NCBI RefSeq assembly: GCF_030272615.1
Contig: NC_081409.1
Span: 526,554,975 to 526,618,974, forward strand
Direction: 5' to 3'
From: Cryptomeria japonica
Lineage: Eukaryota; Streptophyta; Pinopsida; Cupressales; Cupressaceae
DNA: 64,000 bases
Shown: positions 47,406 to 58,578 of the stretch, one piece after another
Position numbering within the stretch: the first letter of the stretch is position 1
Layout: each line of letters opens with the position of its first letter
Made by a program: the position numbers and the translations under genes
The notes under the pieces: model-generated
Database searches by the model: none
Told to the model about the DNA's origin: nothing
The model's input: the letters and a program-made list of their open reading frames with translations, nothing else

Positions 47406-48598
47406 TGATCGTTATTCCTTCTCATTCACCAATGTTGAGTCATCTTCTTTTGACAATTTACAACTGGTCACCATTGATGTACCAACCAGTTTGCTATCTT
47501 CCATGCCAAAGGTCTTTGACATACTTGGACTGAGTGATAAAGATATTGTCTTTCATTTGTTGTATCTGTAATCCAATGAAGAACTTAATCTCTCTGATTA
47601 GTGACATCTCAAATTCCTTCTTCATTTCATCTGCAAATGCATGGCTCATCTTGTCATCTCCACCAAAAATTATGTCATCAACAAATACTTCACAAATCAG
47701 AATTTGATCTCCTTCCGACTTCAGATAGATATTGCTATCTTCACTTGTTCTTTCAAATCCAATCTTCACAAGATGGGAGTGTAAACGTTCATACCATGCT
47801 CTAGGTGCCTACTTCAATCCATACAAGGCTTTATGTAGCCTACACACCATATCACTGTCTTCTGATAGGGCAAACCCATCCGGTTGCTCTATATACACTT
47901 CCTCTTCAAGTATTCCATTCAGGAATGCAAATTTTACATCCATCTGATACACTTTGAATCCCTTGAAGGCTGCATATGCAAGAAGCATTCAAACTCCTTC
48001 CAGTCTAGCTACTGGAGCAAAATTTTCTCCATAGTCTTCTCCTTCTTCTTGAGCATATCCCTTACATACTAATCTAGCTTTGTTTCTTACCATTGTGCCC
48101 TCTTCATTCAGCTTGTTTCTAAAAACCCATTTGGTGCCAATAACATTTTTGTGCTCAGGTTTGGGTACCAAAGACCATGTACCATTCTTTTCTATCTGGT
48201 CAGGTTCCTCTTCCATAGCCTTGATCCAGTCTTCATCTTTATGTGCCTCTTTAAATGTTTTAGGCTCAAATTCAGAGATCATGCAAGAATTTTCTCTGAC
48301 CTTTCTTCTTGTAAGAATTCCTGCATCCTTATCTCCTATGATCTGCTTTGGATCATGATTCAGCTTTACATACCTAGGAATGATCTTAACTATTTCCTCT
48401 TGCTTTTCCTCTTCATCCTCATCTTCATCAGTATCAGCATCTACCGGTGTAGGAGCACTATTACTGGTAATAGGTTGTTTTGCAACCAGCTCCCAGAAGG
48501 TTATAACCGGTTCATCTACCACTTGTTCACTACCAGTTTCCTCAGGTTTCTCAGAGGTTTCATCAACTCTAACATTGATACTTTCGACAATTCTCTAA
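47406..48598 (-). pseudogene. copia 2 reverse transcriptase, broken
   Basis: From an acidic integrase-RT spacer (DADTDEDEDEEEKQEE, near 48430) into [51 protein letters not shown], and catalytic FVDDIIFGGDD near 47680. Stops near 47995 and 47810 and a frameshift after KYVKDLWHG (47500) disrupt it. Confidence 0.92.
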
Positions 48599-49624
48599 GT
48601 CCTATTGTTAAAACACTTGAGAGCTTTTTCTCTTGGTGGAATATCCTAGGAATATTCCCTCATCACATTTTGCATCAAAATTGCTCTAGTGTTCACTCTT
48701 GATATAACATTTGCTACCAAACACTCTAAAGTAGCTCACTACAGGATTCTGACCAATCCAATACTCATAAGGAGTTGTATCCTTACCTTTCTTGATGAGT
48801 ACCTGGTTCATAGTGTAGATTGCAATGCTCACCGCTTCTCTCCAAAAGGTGTGAGCAACCTTCCCTTGAATCAGCATCATTTTGGCTACTTCTACTATAG
48901 TCCAGTTGTTTCTTTCTGCTAGGCCATTCTGTTGTGGAGTCTGGGGGCAGATAGTTGCCTCTTGATGCCATTTTCTTCACATTACTTATTGAACTCACTA
49001 GAAGTGAACTCACCTCCTTGGTTAGTTCTAAGGCATTTGATTCTCTTACCACTTTCTTTTTCAACAAGTGCTTTGAAGGATTTAAACTTTCCAAAAGCTT
49101 CAGACTTGTCTTTCGAGAATGTGACCCACATCATTCTTGAACAATCATCAGTAAGAATCATAAAGTACCTATCTCCCTGAACACTCCTAGTTTTCATAGG
49201 ACCACACAAATCAATATGCACAAGATCAAGTAAATTATCTATTGTGAAAGATTTACCTTTGAAGGTTGAGGAAGACATTTTCCCCAGTTGACATTCTTTG
49301 CACAAAGGATTCTTTGATTTGTTCAGCATAGGCATTCCCCTAACTACCTTCATCTTACTGGCCTTCACAATGTTATCAAAATTTACATGGCAGAGTCTCC
49401 TATGCCATATCCAACTATCATCATACTTAGCCATTAGACATTGACTGATATTTGCATTTAATTGAAATAAGTTACCTTTGGTCTGCATATCGGTGGTCAT
49501 CAGTTCACCACTCTTTCCTTTTATTTTTCATACTCCATCTTTGAATTCCAGAGTGAGTCCATTATCATTCAGTTGAGCAACACTCAAAAGGTTATGCCTA
49601 AGACCTTCTAGCCAATACACATTA
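48599..49624 (-). pseudogene. copia 2 integrase, broken
   Basis: His-Cys domain WHRRLCHVNFDN with CKECQLGK intact, core VHIDLCGPMKTRS keeps the first Asp, but the second catalytic Asp is Asn (LRTNQGGEF where LRTDRGGEF is usual, near 49030). The Glu motif (LAERNN) survives in a shifted frame near 48900. Two or more frameshifts lie at about 49600, 48985 and 48680. It would have inserted the DNA copy; not functional. Confidence 0.9.
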
Positions 49625-50821
49625 TCAGCACTGCTTTTTTCCATTTAGAGAAATGGACCCTTTTCCTTTTACCATACAAGGCGCATCATTACCAAATTGG
49701 ACTACACCTCCATCATACTCTTCCAGAGATAGAAACTTTCTTTGATCACCAGTCATGTGGTGAGAACAACCACTATCAATAATCCACTCATTGGAATTAT
49801 CAAAGCGGGAGACAAGAGCCTTCTTGTCTAACACATCTTCCTTAACAGCTACAAATACTATGTCTTCACTTTCTTCATCTCCTGATTCATCATCAGTGAC
49901 ACCTTCATCAACTGCAACAAGACAGTTTCTCCTATTTCCTACTTTGAACTTTTTGAGCCTCTCCAGTTTGTCCTTATTATCACCATCTAGATAGTTTACA
50001 GCAATGTGTCCAATCCTATTACAAGAAAATCATTTCAAAGGGAGCTTACCTCTGTATTTTCCAATTCCCTTAGGAAGTCTCTTGGCCAAAAGAGCTTCAA
50101 ATTCCATCAGGATCTCCTCATCATCCATATCTCTACTTTTTCTAGGTTCACAGCTAGTACTAGCTTCTTTACCCTTTCTGGATAGTGCAATAGATGCTTT
50201 AAAGGCTGAATCAGTCTTCTGAACACTGCCATCATAATTGTTTAGCTCATATGTAGTCAACTTAGCAATGATAGAATCAAGGGACACCTTTGTCTTGTCA
50301 ATACATCTCAACTCCTGAATAGCAGCAACCCTTATTGCATAGACCGGTAATAAGGTTCTCAAAACTTTGCTAACAATGGTGGAATCATCCATTGTACCTC
50401 CTCCACTCTTGATGTCTCCAACAATAGTTTTAATCCTTATGCCATATTGTTGAATGGTCTCTCCTTCAACCATCTGCATGTCTTCAAACTTTCCTCTAAG
50501 GCTTTCTTCCTTAGCTTTCTTCACATGCTCATCACCACCATAGATAGACTCCAGAGTATCCCATATATCTTTGGGATTGTCTTTTTCCTGAACATCTATA
50601 AACTCAACATTAGATAGGTTGCTGATAAGAGCCTCCATTACTTGCCCATTCTCCTAAATTTCTCTTCTTTGATCATCGGTGAGAGTACTGGTCGGGACAA
50701 TATAAGTATTCTCAACATAACTCCAATGTTGACTACCCATGCTTTTAATATATATCTTCATTTTGTCCTTCCATATCTTATAGTTATCTTTGTTAAACTT
50801 AGGACCTTCCCTCTTCATCAT
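49625..50821 (-). pseudogene. copia 2 gag and protease, nearly one frame
   Basis: Starts at ATG 50821 (MMKREGPKFNKDNYKIWKD); one frame to 49625 with stops at about 50642 (TAG) and 50031 (TGA). Gag UBN2-like region: DTLESIYGGDEHVKKAKEES, IQQYGIRIKTIVGDIKSGG. The zinc knuckle near 49995-50035 has lost two Cys (the first is the TGA stop, the last is Tyr in AVNYLD). Protease IIDSGCSHHMTGDQ near 49775 is intact. The region between is acidic. Confidence 0.92.
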
Positions 50822-50878
50822 TAGAATAGGATCTTTTCCTCAAGCGGTTAAGCTTACAACACAGAGGACTTGGAGGAC

Positions 50879-50890
50879 ACTCTGATACCA
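50879..50890 (-). promoter_or_regulatory. Primer-binding site of copia 2
   Basis: Minus strand TGGTATCAGAGT, one base from the initiator-Met tRNA consensus TGGTATCAGAGC, two bases from the 5' LTR. Confidence 0.92.
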
Positions 50891-50892
50891 AT

Positions 50893-52405
50893 TGATGAAT
50901 AATGATGAACAGTAAGTACTCAACAGATACTGAGAGGGGGGGTGAATCAGTATAGACAAAAACTTCATTAAACCACTTTGACTACAAAGATTGCACTAAC
51001 TGGTAAACAGGATCACTGATCTAAATCAAGGCACTATCGGTAAAACACAGTGAGACTGTGAAACACATAAACCGGTAACACTTAGATCTTCACAAAACCT
51101 AATAACTCATTTCCACTTTATCCATATGCTTAAAATCTAATATTCCATTTCCACTTCACCCATATGCTTAAACAAGTAATACATCAGAAATATAATGACC
51201 ACTAGATCAGCATGCATTATCGCTTAATAGAAAACACTAAAACATCACATGAAAAAGCATCACACATGACACAGTCATTTTTCACGTGGAAACCCAACTA
51301 GGAAAAACCACGGTGGGGATGAATACCCACAAGTTGTTATTTGAACTCTTCTGAAGTCCACTCTATTAGGAGCCTAGTCCGGTTAAGGACTTTACAATAG
51401 GTTATGCTAGGAACCGATCCTGCTAGGGATCACCTGGTTAAGGGATGGCTCAATACCCAGTTAAAGGTTAGAACCCTGTTAAAGGTTACCTCGCAAGAGG
51501 ATTTGAAGAACTCAATGATTTTGAGTCACCCTGTTAAAGGATTTACAAAAAGCCTGTTAAAGCTACCCGGTTAAGGGATTTTCCAACTGCTGAAATGGTT
51601 AGAAGTCAACAGGTAAAACACTATTCTGATAACAGCACTAAATGCCAAGGTAGATCCACTTAAGTTCCTTTACTTCTGCAATCACACTCTGCAGGTATCT
51701 ACACACTTCTCTGATCTAGCAAGAATCAAGTATCTCTTCACTTGGATACACACACACAACATTTGCCAACAACTTCACAATGCAAATCATCATCGACCTT
51801 ATAGACAACAGATAGGTCGGAGGCATAAACCCTAAACCCTAAACATTTAGGTTATCAATATAGTCGGTCCAATCCTGACTGTTCAATCACATTGCATAGT
51901 GTAAAATGATCTTGAATAAATCTCAAGATGTTCTCCATCATTCATTCTTTGTCACTTCTGGAAGCTGATAACCCATCATGCGCTCTCCACCATTTACTGA
52001 GACTTCACACATTCTCGAGGTAGATAGGATCAATCTTCTTCATGCAAGATCCTCAAGAAAATCCTTCACACGTACAAGGTTGACGTGGCAATATGATCTG
52101 ATCTTCATTTCAATGCTAACCCATCACAGGATATCATTGGTCAAATCACACAGACTTGGAATGCATCAATCAAAAACTCCAATACAAACTTTCCATATAC
52201 CAGTTCACATACTGATTCACTTTCTGCATATACTGGTTCATTCCATCATATCGGTTCACAATTAATCATACTGGTTCACTTTTACCATCATACCAGTTCA
52301 CTTGCTTACTTTAATATACCAGTTCATACTTCAACATATTGACATCAATGACAACATACAATACTATCATGTCATCATACTCTGCACATATGCCATATGC
52401 CAACA
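50893..52405 (-). repeat. 5' LTR of copia 2 (1513 bp)
   Basis: Partner of 44983-46478, same termini; next to AATCC at 52406-52410. Confidence 0.94.
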
Positions 52406-52410
52406 AATCC

Positions 52411-52846
52411 TTCCATTGTTTTGACTAGGTAGTAGGTGGTCTTGTCAGGGTAACTTATGCCGATAACTCAAATTTGAAAATCATGCAAATTAAGCTCCTC
52501 TTCATGAATGTTGATGCTTCCAATATTCCATGCAAACTTCATATGTGCTAATAAAATGTCAGATTCCATCACATAGGCCCAATCTTTGTCATGTGCAAAA
52601 ATGCTCTTATAAGGATCCCAATACTAGCATAATGAAACCTCTTCATGTAGTCCCCACTTAGTGCCAACCCTTAACATGCCCAAGTGATACTTGTCCATTC
52701 AAAAAATATGTCACAGTTGGATTTTTCTGATGCTGCAACATATCTCCTGCACATGCAACCTAGTAGTAAATGCTCTTATGATAGAAATATACATAGAATG
52801 CATCATTAAATAGCATTAAAATATTTTGCAAAAATATGCGCTAACA
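52411..52846 (-). other. Start (U3) of the giant A/B LTR
   Basis: Non-coding remainder of the LTR right of copia 2. On the minus strand it starts TGTTAGCGCATATTTTTGC. The bases just before the start (CCCCAGAAAGAGCCAC) are only weakly purine-rich, so the polypurine tract is uncertain. Confidence 0.55.
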
Positions 52847-52988
52847 GTGGCTCTTTCTGGGGTTGTATGTTCCTTTTAGGGACATAGCAAGATCTCAGCT
52901 ATCTCTGGAAAGCAAACCAATAAAAACAAATGAACAAAAACAAAAAATAAAGGCTACACTACTAAAGTACAAAGCTACTCCCTGCTCC

Positions 52989-54312
52989 TTAAGAGAAGAA
53001 ACGCTTGAGATACTGTGCATGGATTGGAAACTCTTGTATTTCACCATCAGTGTTTTGCAAAAAGTATGAATTTTCTCCTCCTTTATCCATGATGATGTAT
53101 GGTCCTAACCAGAGTGCTTCAAACTTTCCATGCTTGCCCTTGTCCGGGTCCTTTGCATTCCAGTTGAGCACCCACTCTCCTTTTTTAAAAGTTTTGTCAC
53201 AAGCTTTCTTATCATGCAATGCCTTTATCATTTTTTGCCTCTGTATATTTTGTTCTTGAGCCTCTCTTCTGTACTCATCCAATTCAGCCAACTGGACCAC
53301 CCTATTTTCCATGAAATTAACTTCTTCTAGATATCTCTTTGAAACAAATTTATACACTGGTAGCAGGTTGTTCAGGGGCAACCTTGCTTCTTTTCCATAA
53401 ACAAGCTGATAAGGAGAAAACCTTGTGGACTTCTTGATTGTTACCCTATTTGTCCATACTACCAAATTCAAATTTGAGTCACATGCCCTTTTGTTGTCAC
53501 CTAACATCCTTTCAATGATCTTCAACAAATTTTTGTTACTAAATTCTGCTTGCCTATTCCCTTAGGGATGATAAGGTAATGAATATGACAGAGTGATTCC
53601 ATAACTTTCACAAAAGTCAGCAAATTCTTTGGATCTAAAACACATCCCATTATCTACAACAATCTTGTGGGGTACGCCAAATCTTGTCAAAATATTCTCC
53701 AAAAGAAACTTTGTCACTATCTTACTTGTAGCCTAACTTGTAGGAATTTCCTCTACCCATTTGGTAAAGTAGTCAGTGGCCACCAAAATCCATTTGTACC
53801 CTCCATTGGATTTATTTTCAATTTCACCTATGAAATCAATACCTCGCATTTGATAAGGTTCTTCAGTCTGCATGGGTCTAAGTGGAAGAGCTACATTATA
53901 TTTAAGCTTTCCAGAAAAAAATTTGGCAAGCCTCACATTTTCTAATATAAGTATGACAATCCTTAAAGACTTGTGGCCAATAGTAACCGACATTAAGTAT
54001 TTTATGAGCAGTAGTCTTTGCTGAAAAATGACCCACACATACACCTTCATGCAATTCCTTTAAATTAGATTGTGCTTGATGAACATCCAAATACAATAAA
54101 AGGATACCATCCCTATTTTTCCAATATAAATCACCCTCAAGCAATACATACCTATATGCTTGAAGCTTAATTGTTCTTTTCTGACTATCATTTAAATCCT
54201 CTGGGCACTTCATGTGTTTTAAATAATAGATAATATTCTTATACCAAGGACACCTTTCGATGCTTATTTGAGCCTCCTCCAACTCTACCTGATTTATCTG
54301 TGTTGCTTCCAA
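52989..54312 (-). pseudogene. Element B integrase
   Basis: H2C2 zinc domain intact (HEGVCVGHF, then CEACQIFF, about 53930-54030). Catalytic core: first Asp in MRGIDFIGEIE (about 53840), second in the IVVDNGM region (about 53640), Glu in NRQAEFSN (about 53545). C-terminal region: RFSPYQLVYGKEARLP, then VLNWNAKDPDKGKHGKFEAL and GPYIIMDKGGENSYFL, ending HAQYLKRFFS. No chromodomain. One frameshift near 53900 and stops near 53735 and 53565. Integrase is the last pol domain, about 140 bases before the LTR start. Confidence 0.92.
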
Positions 54313-54900
54313 ATTTGATTATGTCATTAGTTTAGCCAAACCTTGACCTCTTACCAATTTAGAAATCTGGATGTCAATGTTGAACTCCTGGATTTGATTG
54401 ATCCATTTGCATCTTCTCCTAGTAGTTTTAGTCTACCTGAAAATATCCTTGACTGTTGTATTAGGAACATAGGCAATGACATTAGCTCCCACTAAATATG
54501 GTTTAAAAGATTTTACAGCCTTTACTAGGGCATATGCTTGCTTCTCATTTATATCATAATTTAACTCAGAAGCTTGTAGTGTTTTGCTAAAAAATGCCAC
54601 CGGTTGTTCATGGCCTTCATTATTCTTTTGTAACATAACTGCAACAATAGTATGAAATGAAGTAAAAGAAAATACTTGAAAAGGTTTGGATAAATCGGGA
54701 GATTTAAGTAGAGGTGCTTCCTTGATGGCCCTCTCAATGTTCACAAAAGCCTCAATTACTTCATTAGTCCATTTTATCTCTGCGCCCTTTTTCAACATCT
54801 TTGCCATAGGTTTTACAATTTTGAAAAAATTTGACACAAACCTTCTCACAAAATTAATTTGTCCAAAGAATGACTGAATGGCTTTGACTATTTTAGGAAT
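54313..54900 (-). pseudogene. Element B native RNase H
   Basis: The gypsy-type RNase H directly after RT: FFKIVKPMAKMLKKGAEIKW connector, FQVFSFTSFHTIVAVMLQKN (the usual first catalytic Asp is not visible), PVAFFSKTLQASELNYDINE with the Glu partner near 54560 (EKQAYALV), and KPYLVGANVIAY. Together with the RNase H at 56010-56546 it gives two RNase H domains in one pol. Stops near 54435 and 54900. Confidence 0.85.
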
Positions 54901-55619
54901 CTAAATTTTATCAATGGCTGCAATTCTCTCAGGATCAATCCTTACTCCATCTTTAGATACAATATGACCTAGCAATTTACCTTTAGTGACTTTGAAGTGA
55001 CACTTTTTTGGATTTAGAGAAATACCATATTCTAGTGCTCTGATGAAAATCTTTTCTAGATCATTACAATGGTCTTCTATTTTCTTGGAGTATGTTGTCA
55101 TATTGTCCTGGTATGTAGCTAGAATGTAATCAATGAGACCTTCAAAGGCTACATCCATGGCCCTTTGAAAAGTAGCTCCCGCATTGGTAAGTCCAAACGG
55201 CATCCTGGCATACACATATGTGCCCCATGGTGTAGTGAAAGTTGTTTTGTATTTTTCTGATTCCTTGACCTTCACTTGATTGTAACCAAAGAACCCATCC
55301 ATCATAGAGAGTAGCTCATTCCCTATTATTTCTGCAGCAAAGCTTCCATGTTAGGCAGAGCATAATTATCTTTTAAAGATGATATATTTAAGTTTCTAAA
55401 GTCTACACACAATCTGATATCATTGTTCTTCTTCCTAATAGGCACCAAGTTTGATACCCATGTGGAGTGCCTTATAGGCTCTATAATCCATGCCTTCCTC
55501 ATCTTCATCAACTCTTCTTTCATTTTGGGAGCCAATGTGGTATTTATAGGCCTTTTCTTTTGCCTAAATGGTTTTGCATCTGGCTTCAGTGGGATTTCAT
55601 GTTGGAACAAATCTTATCT
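54901..55619 (-). pseudogene. Element B reverse transcriptase
   Basis: Gypsy RT: FQHEIPLKPDAKPFRQKKRP, STWVSNLVPIRKKNNDIRLC, VDFRNLNISSLKDNYALPNM, then after a frameshift near 55330 MMDGFFGYNQVKV (motif A Asp present), RMPFGLTNAGATFQRAM, and the YxDD box reading YQDNMTTYS, where the second catalytic Asp is Asn (near 55095). The loss of that Asp alone would abolish polymerisation. Confidence 0.92.
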
Positions 55620-55994
55620 GTATGCCTTAAGGTCATCATATGAACAAGAGAAAAAATGTTTTTATTTTCTTAACAGGTTGATCAATGCAGTTCTGATTTT
55701 TGGTGTAAGCTTCTTCCCAATGTAGACCTCTCTAGGATTGTTTTCACTCCCCAAGTTTATTTTCTCCACTTCTTCACAATGTCCAGTGTTGGGCTTAAAA
55801 TTTGCCATATCCTTATTGTCAAACATCCTCTCTAGTTCCACCAACCCTTTTGGAATCTTATTTGTTTTAAGTTGTAGAATGTCTTTTCCAAACAGAGACT
55901 CCTTACCATTCTCCTCTTCCACATATGCATTCCAATCCACGTCGTGTTGGCCCTCATAATTATCTTCACAAAATAAGAACTTCATAAGATCCAT
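55620..55994 (-). pseudogene. Element B pre-RT linker
   Basis: Same as 29581-29961 of A: WNAYVEEENGKESLFGKDIL, IPKGLVELERMFDNKDMANF, NPREVYIGKK, then INLLRK and the pre-RT motif SYDDLKAYR. Helps define what A lost: A keeps this linker but has no RT after it. Confidence 0.88.
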
Positions 55995-56009
55995 GTCATC
56001 ATCAAATAT

Positions 56010-56546
56010 CTACCAGTTCTTTATGTTATCTGGCACTGCAGGTCTAGTTTTTATTTCAACTTGGGTAATGTCATCAAAAGGAATATCATTATGTTTAACT
56101 ACTAGGTTAGCCATAAAATCTGCTAAAATATTGTTAGATCTTTCAGTCCATCTTATAGAAAATGCATCAAAAAGTTCAGTAGAGTCCCATACCTCATTTA
56201 TGTAACTTTGAAGCCTTATATTTTTAGTAGAAAACTTTTCCCTTACTTGAGATACAACTAACTTTGAATCACCATAAACTGTTAGTAGTTTGATACCATG
56301 TTTATTTTCTATTCTAAGACCTAACAAGAGTGCCTCATACTCAGCAACATTGTTTGTACATTCAAAGGCTAACAAGAAAGAATATTTGAATGATTTCCCT
56401 TTAGGAGAAATAAAAACCACACCAGCTCCATTTCCTTCTTTACTGCACACACCATCAAAGTACATTTTCCAAATTTTATCCTCATTTTCTTTAATAGTGT
56501 CTTCAAGCTTATTAGTTTTGCATCAAATGGGTTTAGAAATACTTAC
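56010..56546 (-). pseudogene. Element B extra (archaeal-type) RNase H, upstream of RT
   Basis: MYFDGVCSKEGNGAGVVFIS (Asp near 56455), NNVAEYEALLLGLRI (Glu near 56340), LTVYGDSKLVVSQV (Asp near 56275) and NNILADFMANLVVKHND (Asp near 56120) give all four acidic positions. In frame with the protease tail upstream and the linker downstream, so the domain order in this family is protease, extra RNase H, linker, RT, RNase H, integrase. Confidence 0.88.
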
Positions 56547-57445
56547 CTAAGAGTTATCCATATTTTTTTGGAGATAACATGTTGTTTTGTTTGGATCAAC
56601 TTCTTCTATCAGGTAGGATGATCTCAGCTCTCTATCAATCCTTACATCTATTCCTTTTATTGGGATGGTTGCATATGACAGATCTAACTGAACATATCCC
56701 CCTACCAAATTTGACCATTGCCTTGATAGTAACATCCCATAATTGGAAGGCACTTGAAAAACTGTGATGTATGTCTTATATGACGCATCTGGGTATGTTG
56801 GAAATGAAAACTCCACATCCTTCATGATTCCAACAACTGGGACTAATCTATTATCCATAGCATAACATTTCCCATAGGGAGTGTCTACATGCATCCCAAG
56901 TTCCTTCATGACATCTTTTGGCATTATGTTCACGGCTACGCCTGAATCTATCATACAATTCTTAACCATTTTATTGTTAATCAACAAAGTCAGATAAAAG
57001 GATCAACCTGGGTAAGATTCTTGGTGATAGAAGTTCCCAAATAGACAACAGGTGGATCTTCAGCTTTTGGCTTATGATCCTCTTTATTAACTTCACCAAC
57101 GTTAGACAAAATCTTGATTGTTTCATTTTTATAATCAGGGAATTTTATCACTTCAAGCAAGGGCATATATACTTTCACCTGCGATAAAGCCTGAGACATA
57201 AATGATACACAATTTGAAACTGGTTTACTAATATGCTTCCTTTCAATTGGCTTTGTCAATTTAGGAGGTTCTATTTGTTTGACCTTTTCTGTTGTACCTT
57301 CCTTTTCCTTCTTGTTGATGGTGTATTTGTTTCCACTAGCTTTAGGAACCTTTGCAAATATCTCGGATGGCTTACCTTGCTCTGGGTTCACTATTTTTTT
57401 CCTTAGCTAATAATTATTTTTTGCTTGTGCTACTACTGGAACAGT
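56547..57445 (-). pseudogene. Element B protease, truncated at its start
   Basis: Aspartic protease with MIDSGVAVNIMPKDVMKELG (near 56950) and SRQWSNLVGGYVQLDLSYAT. The upstream linker (NPEQGKPSEIFAKVPKASGN) parallels 32740-32860 of A. Similarity to A ends near 57445, where plus-strand integrase of element C starts, so gag, primer site and 5' LTR of B are deleted. Frame change near 56990. Confidence 0.88.
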
Positions 57446-58578
57446 ATAAGATTTTTGTTTATAAAGGATTTTAATTATTTTTATTAAAATGTAGTGGAAC
57501 TAACCAAATTGATAAGGTGTTGCATGAATTTCATGAGGGGTCAGTTGGTGGCCATTTTTCACCTAGAGAAACAGCTCCTAACGTGATGAAAGGTGGTTAT
57601 TATTGGCCCATTTTATTTAAAGATGCACACTTGTGGGTGAGGAAGTGTAGATAATGTGTTTTATTTGTTGGTAAAGAAAGATTGGCAGCCTTACCTTTGA
57701 ACCCTATTCAAGTTGAACAGCCCTTTATGAGATGGGGCTTAGACTTTATTTTTTTAATAAATCCTCCATCTAGTGTTGGGCACAAATGGGTTCTTATAGC
57801 CATGGATTATTTCACCAAATGGACTAAAGTAGTGGCACTTAAGAAAGGAAATGAAAGTGTTGTCCTGAATTTTTATGAAGAGCTTATTGCCAGGTTTGGA
57901 GTTCCTAAATCCATTATCTTTGATAATGCTTGAGCATTTGTTGGTTTTATAATCTTTGATTGGGCTATCAAGAATGGGATTTATCTTAATACATCCTCCA
58001 ACTACTATCTACAAGGCAATCGCCAAGAGGAATCCACAAATAAGAACTTGATCATAATCATTAAAAGGACTATGGAGGGTAACCAGAGATCCTAGCATAC
58101 ACAACTAAAATCATCCTTGTGGGATGATATGATAACTCCTAAAAGAGATACATGACATTCACCTTTCAATTTGGTTTATGGTAAAGAGGCAAGATTGCCT
58201 ATCTCACTTGAGCTTCTAGTGCTTGATTTAGCCAATCAACTCGATATGCTAGAGGAAGAGCCCATGATAGTAATATTAGCTCATCTAGTTGAGCTTGAAG
58301 AGACCAAGGATGATGCCATGTAAAAAGATAGAGCATCATCAATCCCAAATGAAGAGATCATTTGACAAAACAAAGCTCCAAGGATGTTCCAGGAGGGTGA
58401 CATAGTATTGAAATGGGATGAGATAAATAGTAAACCTAGAAAACACTCCAAGTTTGATACTTTTTGGAGTGGACCCTACATTGTTTCAGAATGTAAGCAG
58501 CACAATGCTTTTCAGCTGTCAAGGTTGGATGGTGAAATAGAGCCAATCCCAGTCAATGGGATTCACCTCAAGCATTGA
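57446..58578 (+). pseudogene. Gypsy element C integrase
   Basis: Plus-strand integrase: a pre-integrase strand (FLLKCSGTNQ, about 57480), H2C2 domain HEFHEGSVGGHF...RKCR with a stop inside the Cys pair (near 57652), core RWGLDFIF (first Asp), AMDYFTKWTKVVALKKGNES, SIIFDNA (second Asp, near 57925), NRQEESTNKN (Glu, near 58035), then NLVYGKEARLP, VLKWDEINSKPRKHSKFDTF and GIHLKH. Five or more stops. It is closely similar in layout to B's integrase on the opposite strand. With the RNase H tail at 27560-27885 it marks the host element into which A/B inserted; C's RT and RNase H are missing. Confidence 0.88.

Larger units (their letters stand above)
44983..52405 (-). mobile_element. Ty1/copia element copia 2, full length, decayed
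   Basis: LTRs at 44983-46478 and 50893-52405, primer site for initiator Met tRNA (50879-50890), polypurine tract (46479-46492) and gag-protease-integrase-RT-RNase H in copia order on the minus strand. Flanks GATCC (44978-44982) and AATCC (52406-52410) fit a 5-bp target duplication with one mismatch. It is inserted in the start region of the giant A/B LTR. Its proteins resemble copia 1 (protease IIDSGCSHHMT, RT FVDDIIF, RNase H KTKHFELKYHF-type), but the LTRs differ, with ACCGG words where copia 1 has ACCGAG, so it is a sister family rather than the same one. Confidence 0.94.
35045..52846 (-). repeat. Giant LTR shared by A and B, with nested E and copia 2
   Basis: Left edge TATTGGTTCCC next to A's primer site equals the left edge of the truncated LTR at 27886 (TGTTGG there). 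The right edge is inferred at 52846, where the minus strand reads TGTTAGCGCATATTTTTGC about 140 bases after B's integrase, giving matching termini TGTT...AACA. Removing copia 2 (7428 bp with one target duplication) and solo LTR E (4954 bp with one target duplication) leaves about 5.4 kb. In LTR order it holds ~1.5 kb of U3-like sequence, a protein frame of ~970 codons and ~1 kb up to the LTR end. The right edge is the less certain one. Confidence 0.75.
27886..57445 (-). mobile_element. Minus-strand Tat-like gypsy array A/B: two internal regions sharing one LTR
   Basis: From right to left on the minus strand: element B (protease, extra RNase H, linker, RT, RNase H, integrase; 57445 to 52989), a giant LTR (52846 to 35045), primer site, element A (gag, protease, extra RNase H, linker; 34783 to 29581), then a truncated LTR (29580 to 27886). 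The middle LTR serves as 3' LTR of B and 5' LTR of A, as expected after unequal recombination between elements or within a tandem array. B lacks gag, primer site and its own 5' LTR; similarity to A stops near 57445. A lacks RT, RNase H and integrase. Insertions inside: retrocopy at 29978, solo LTR E at 38336, copia 2 at 44983. The left flank CATAC (27881-27885) has no partner because the right end is deleted. Confidence 0.75.

Noticed and set aside
44983-52405. Copia 2 as the same family as copia 1
   Set aside because: Proteins are related, but LTR sequences share only the array and the TTTCCACGT block; treated as a sister family.
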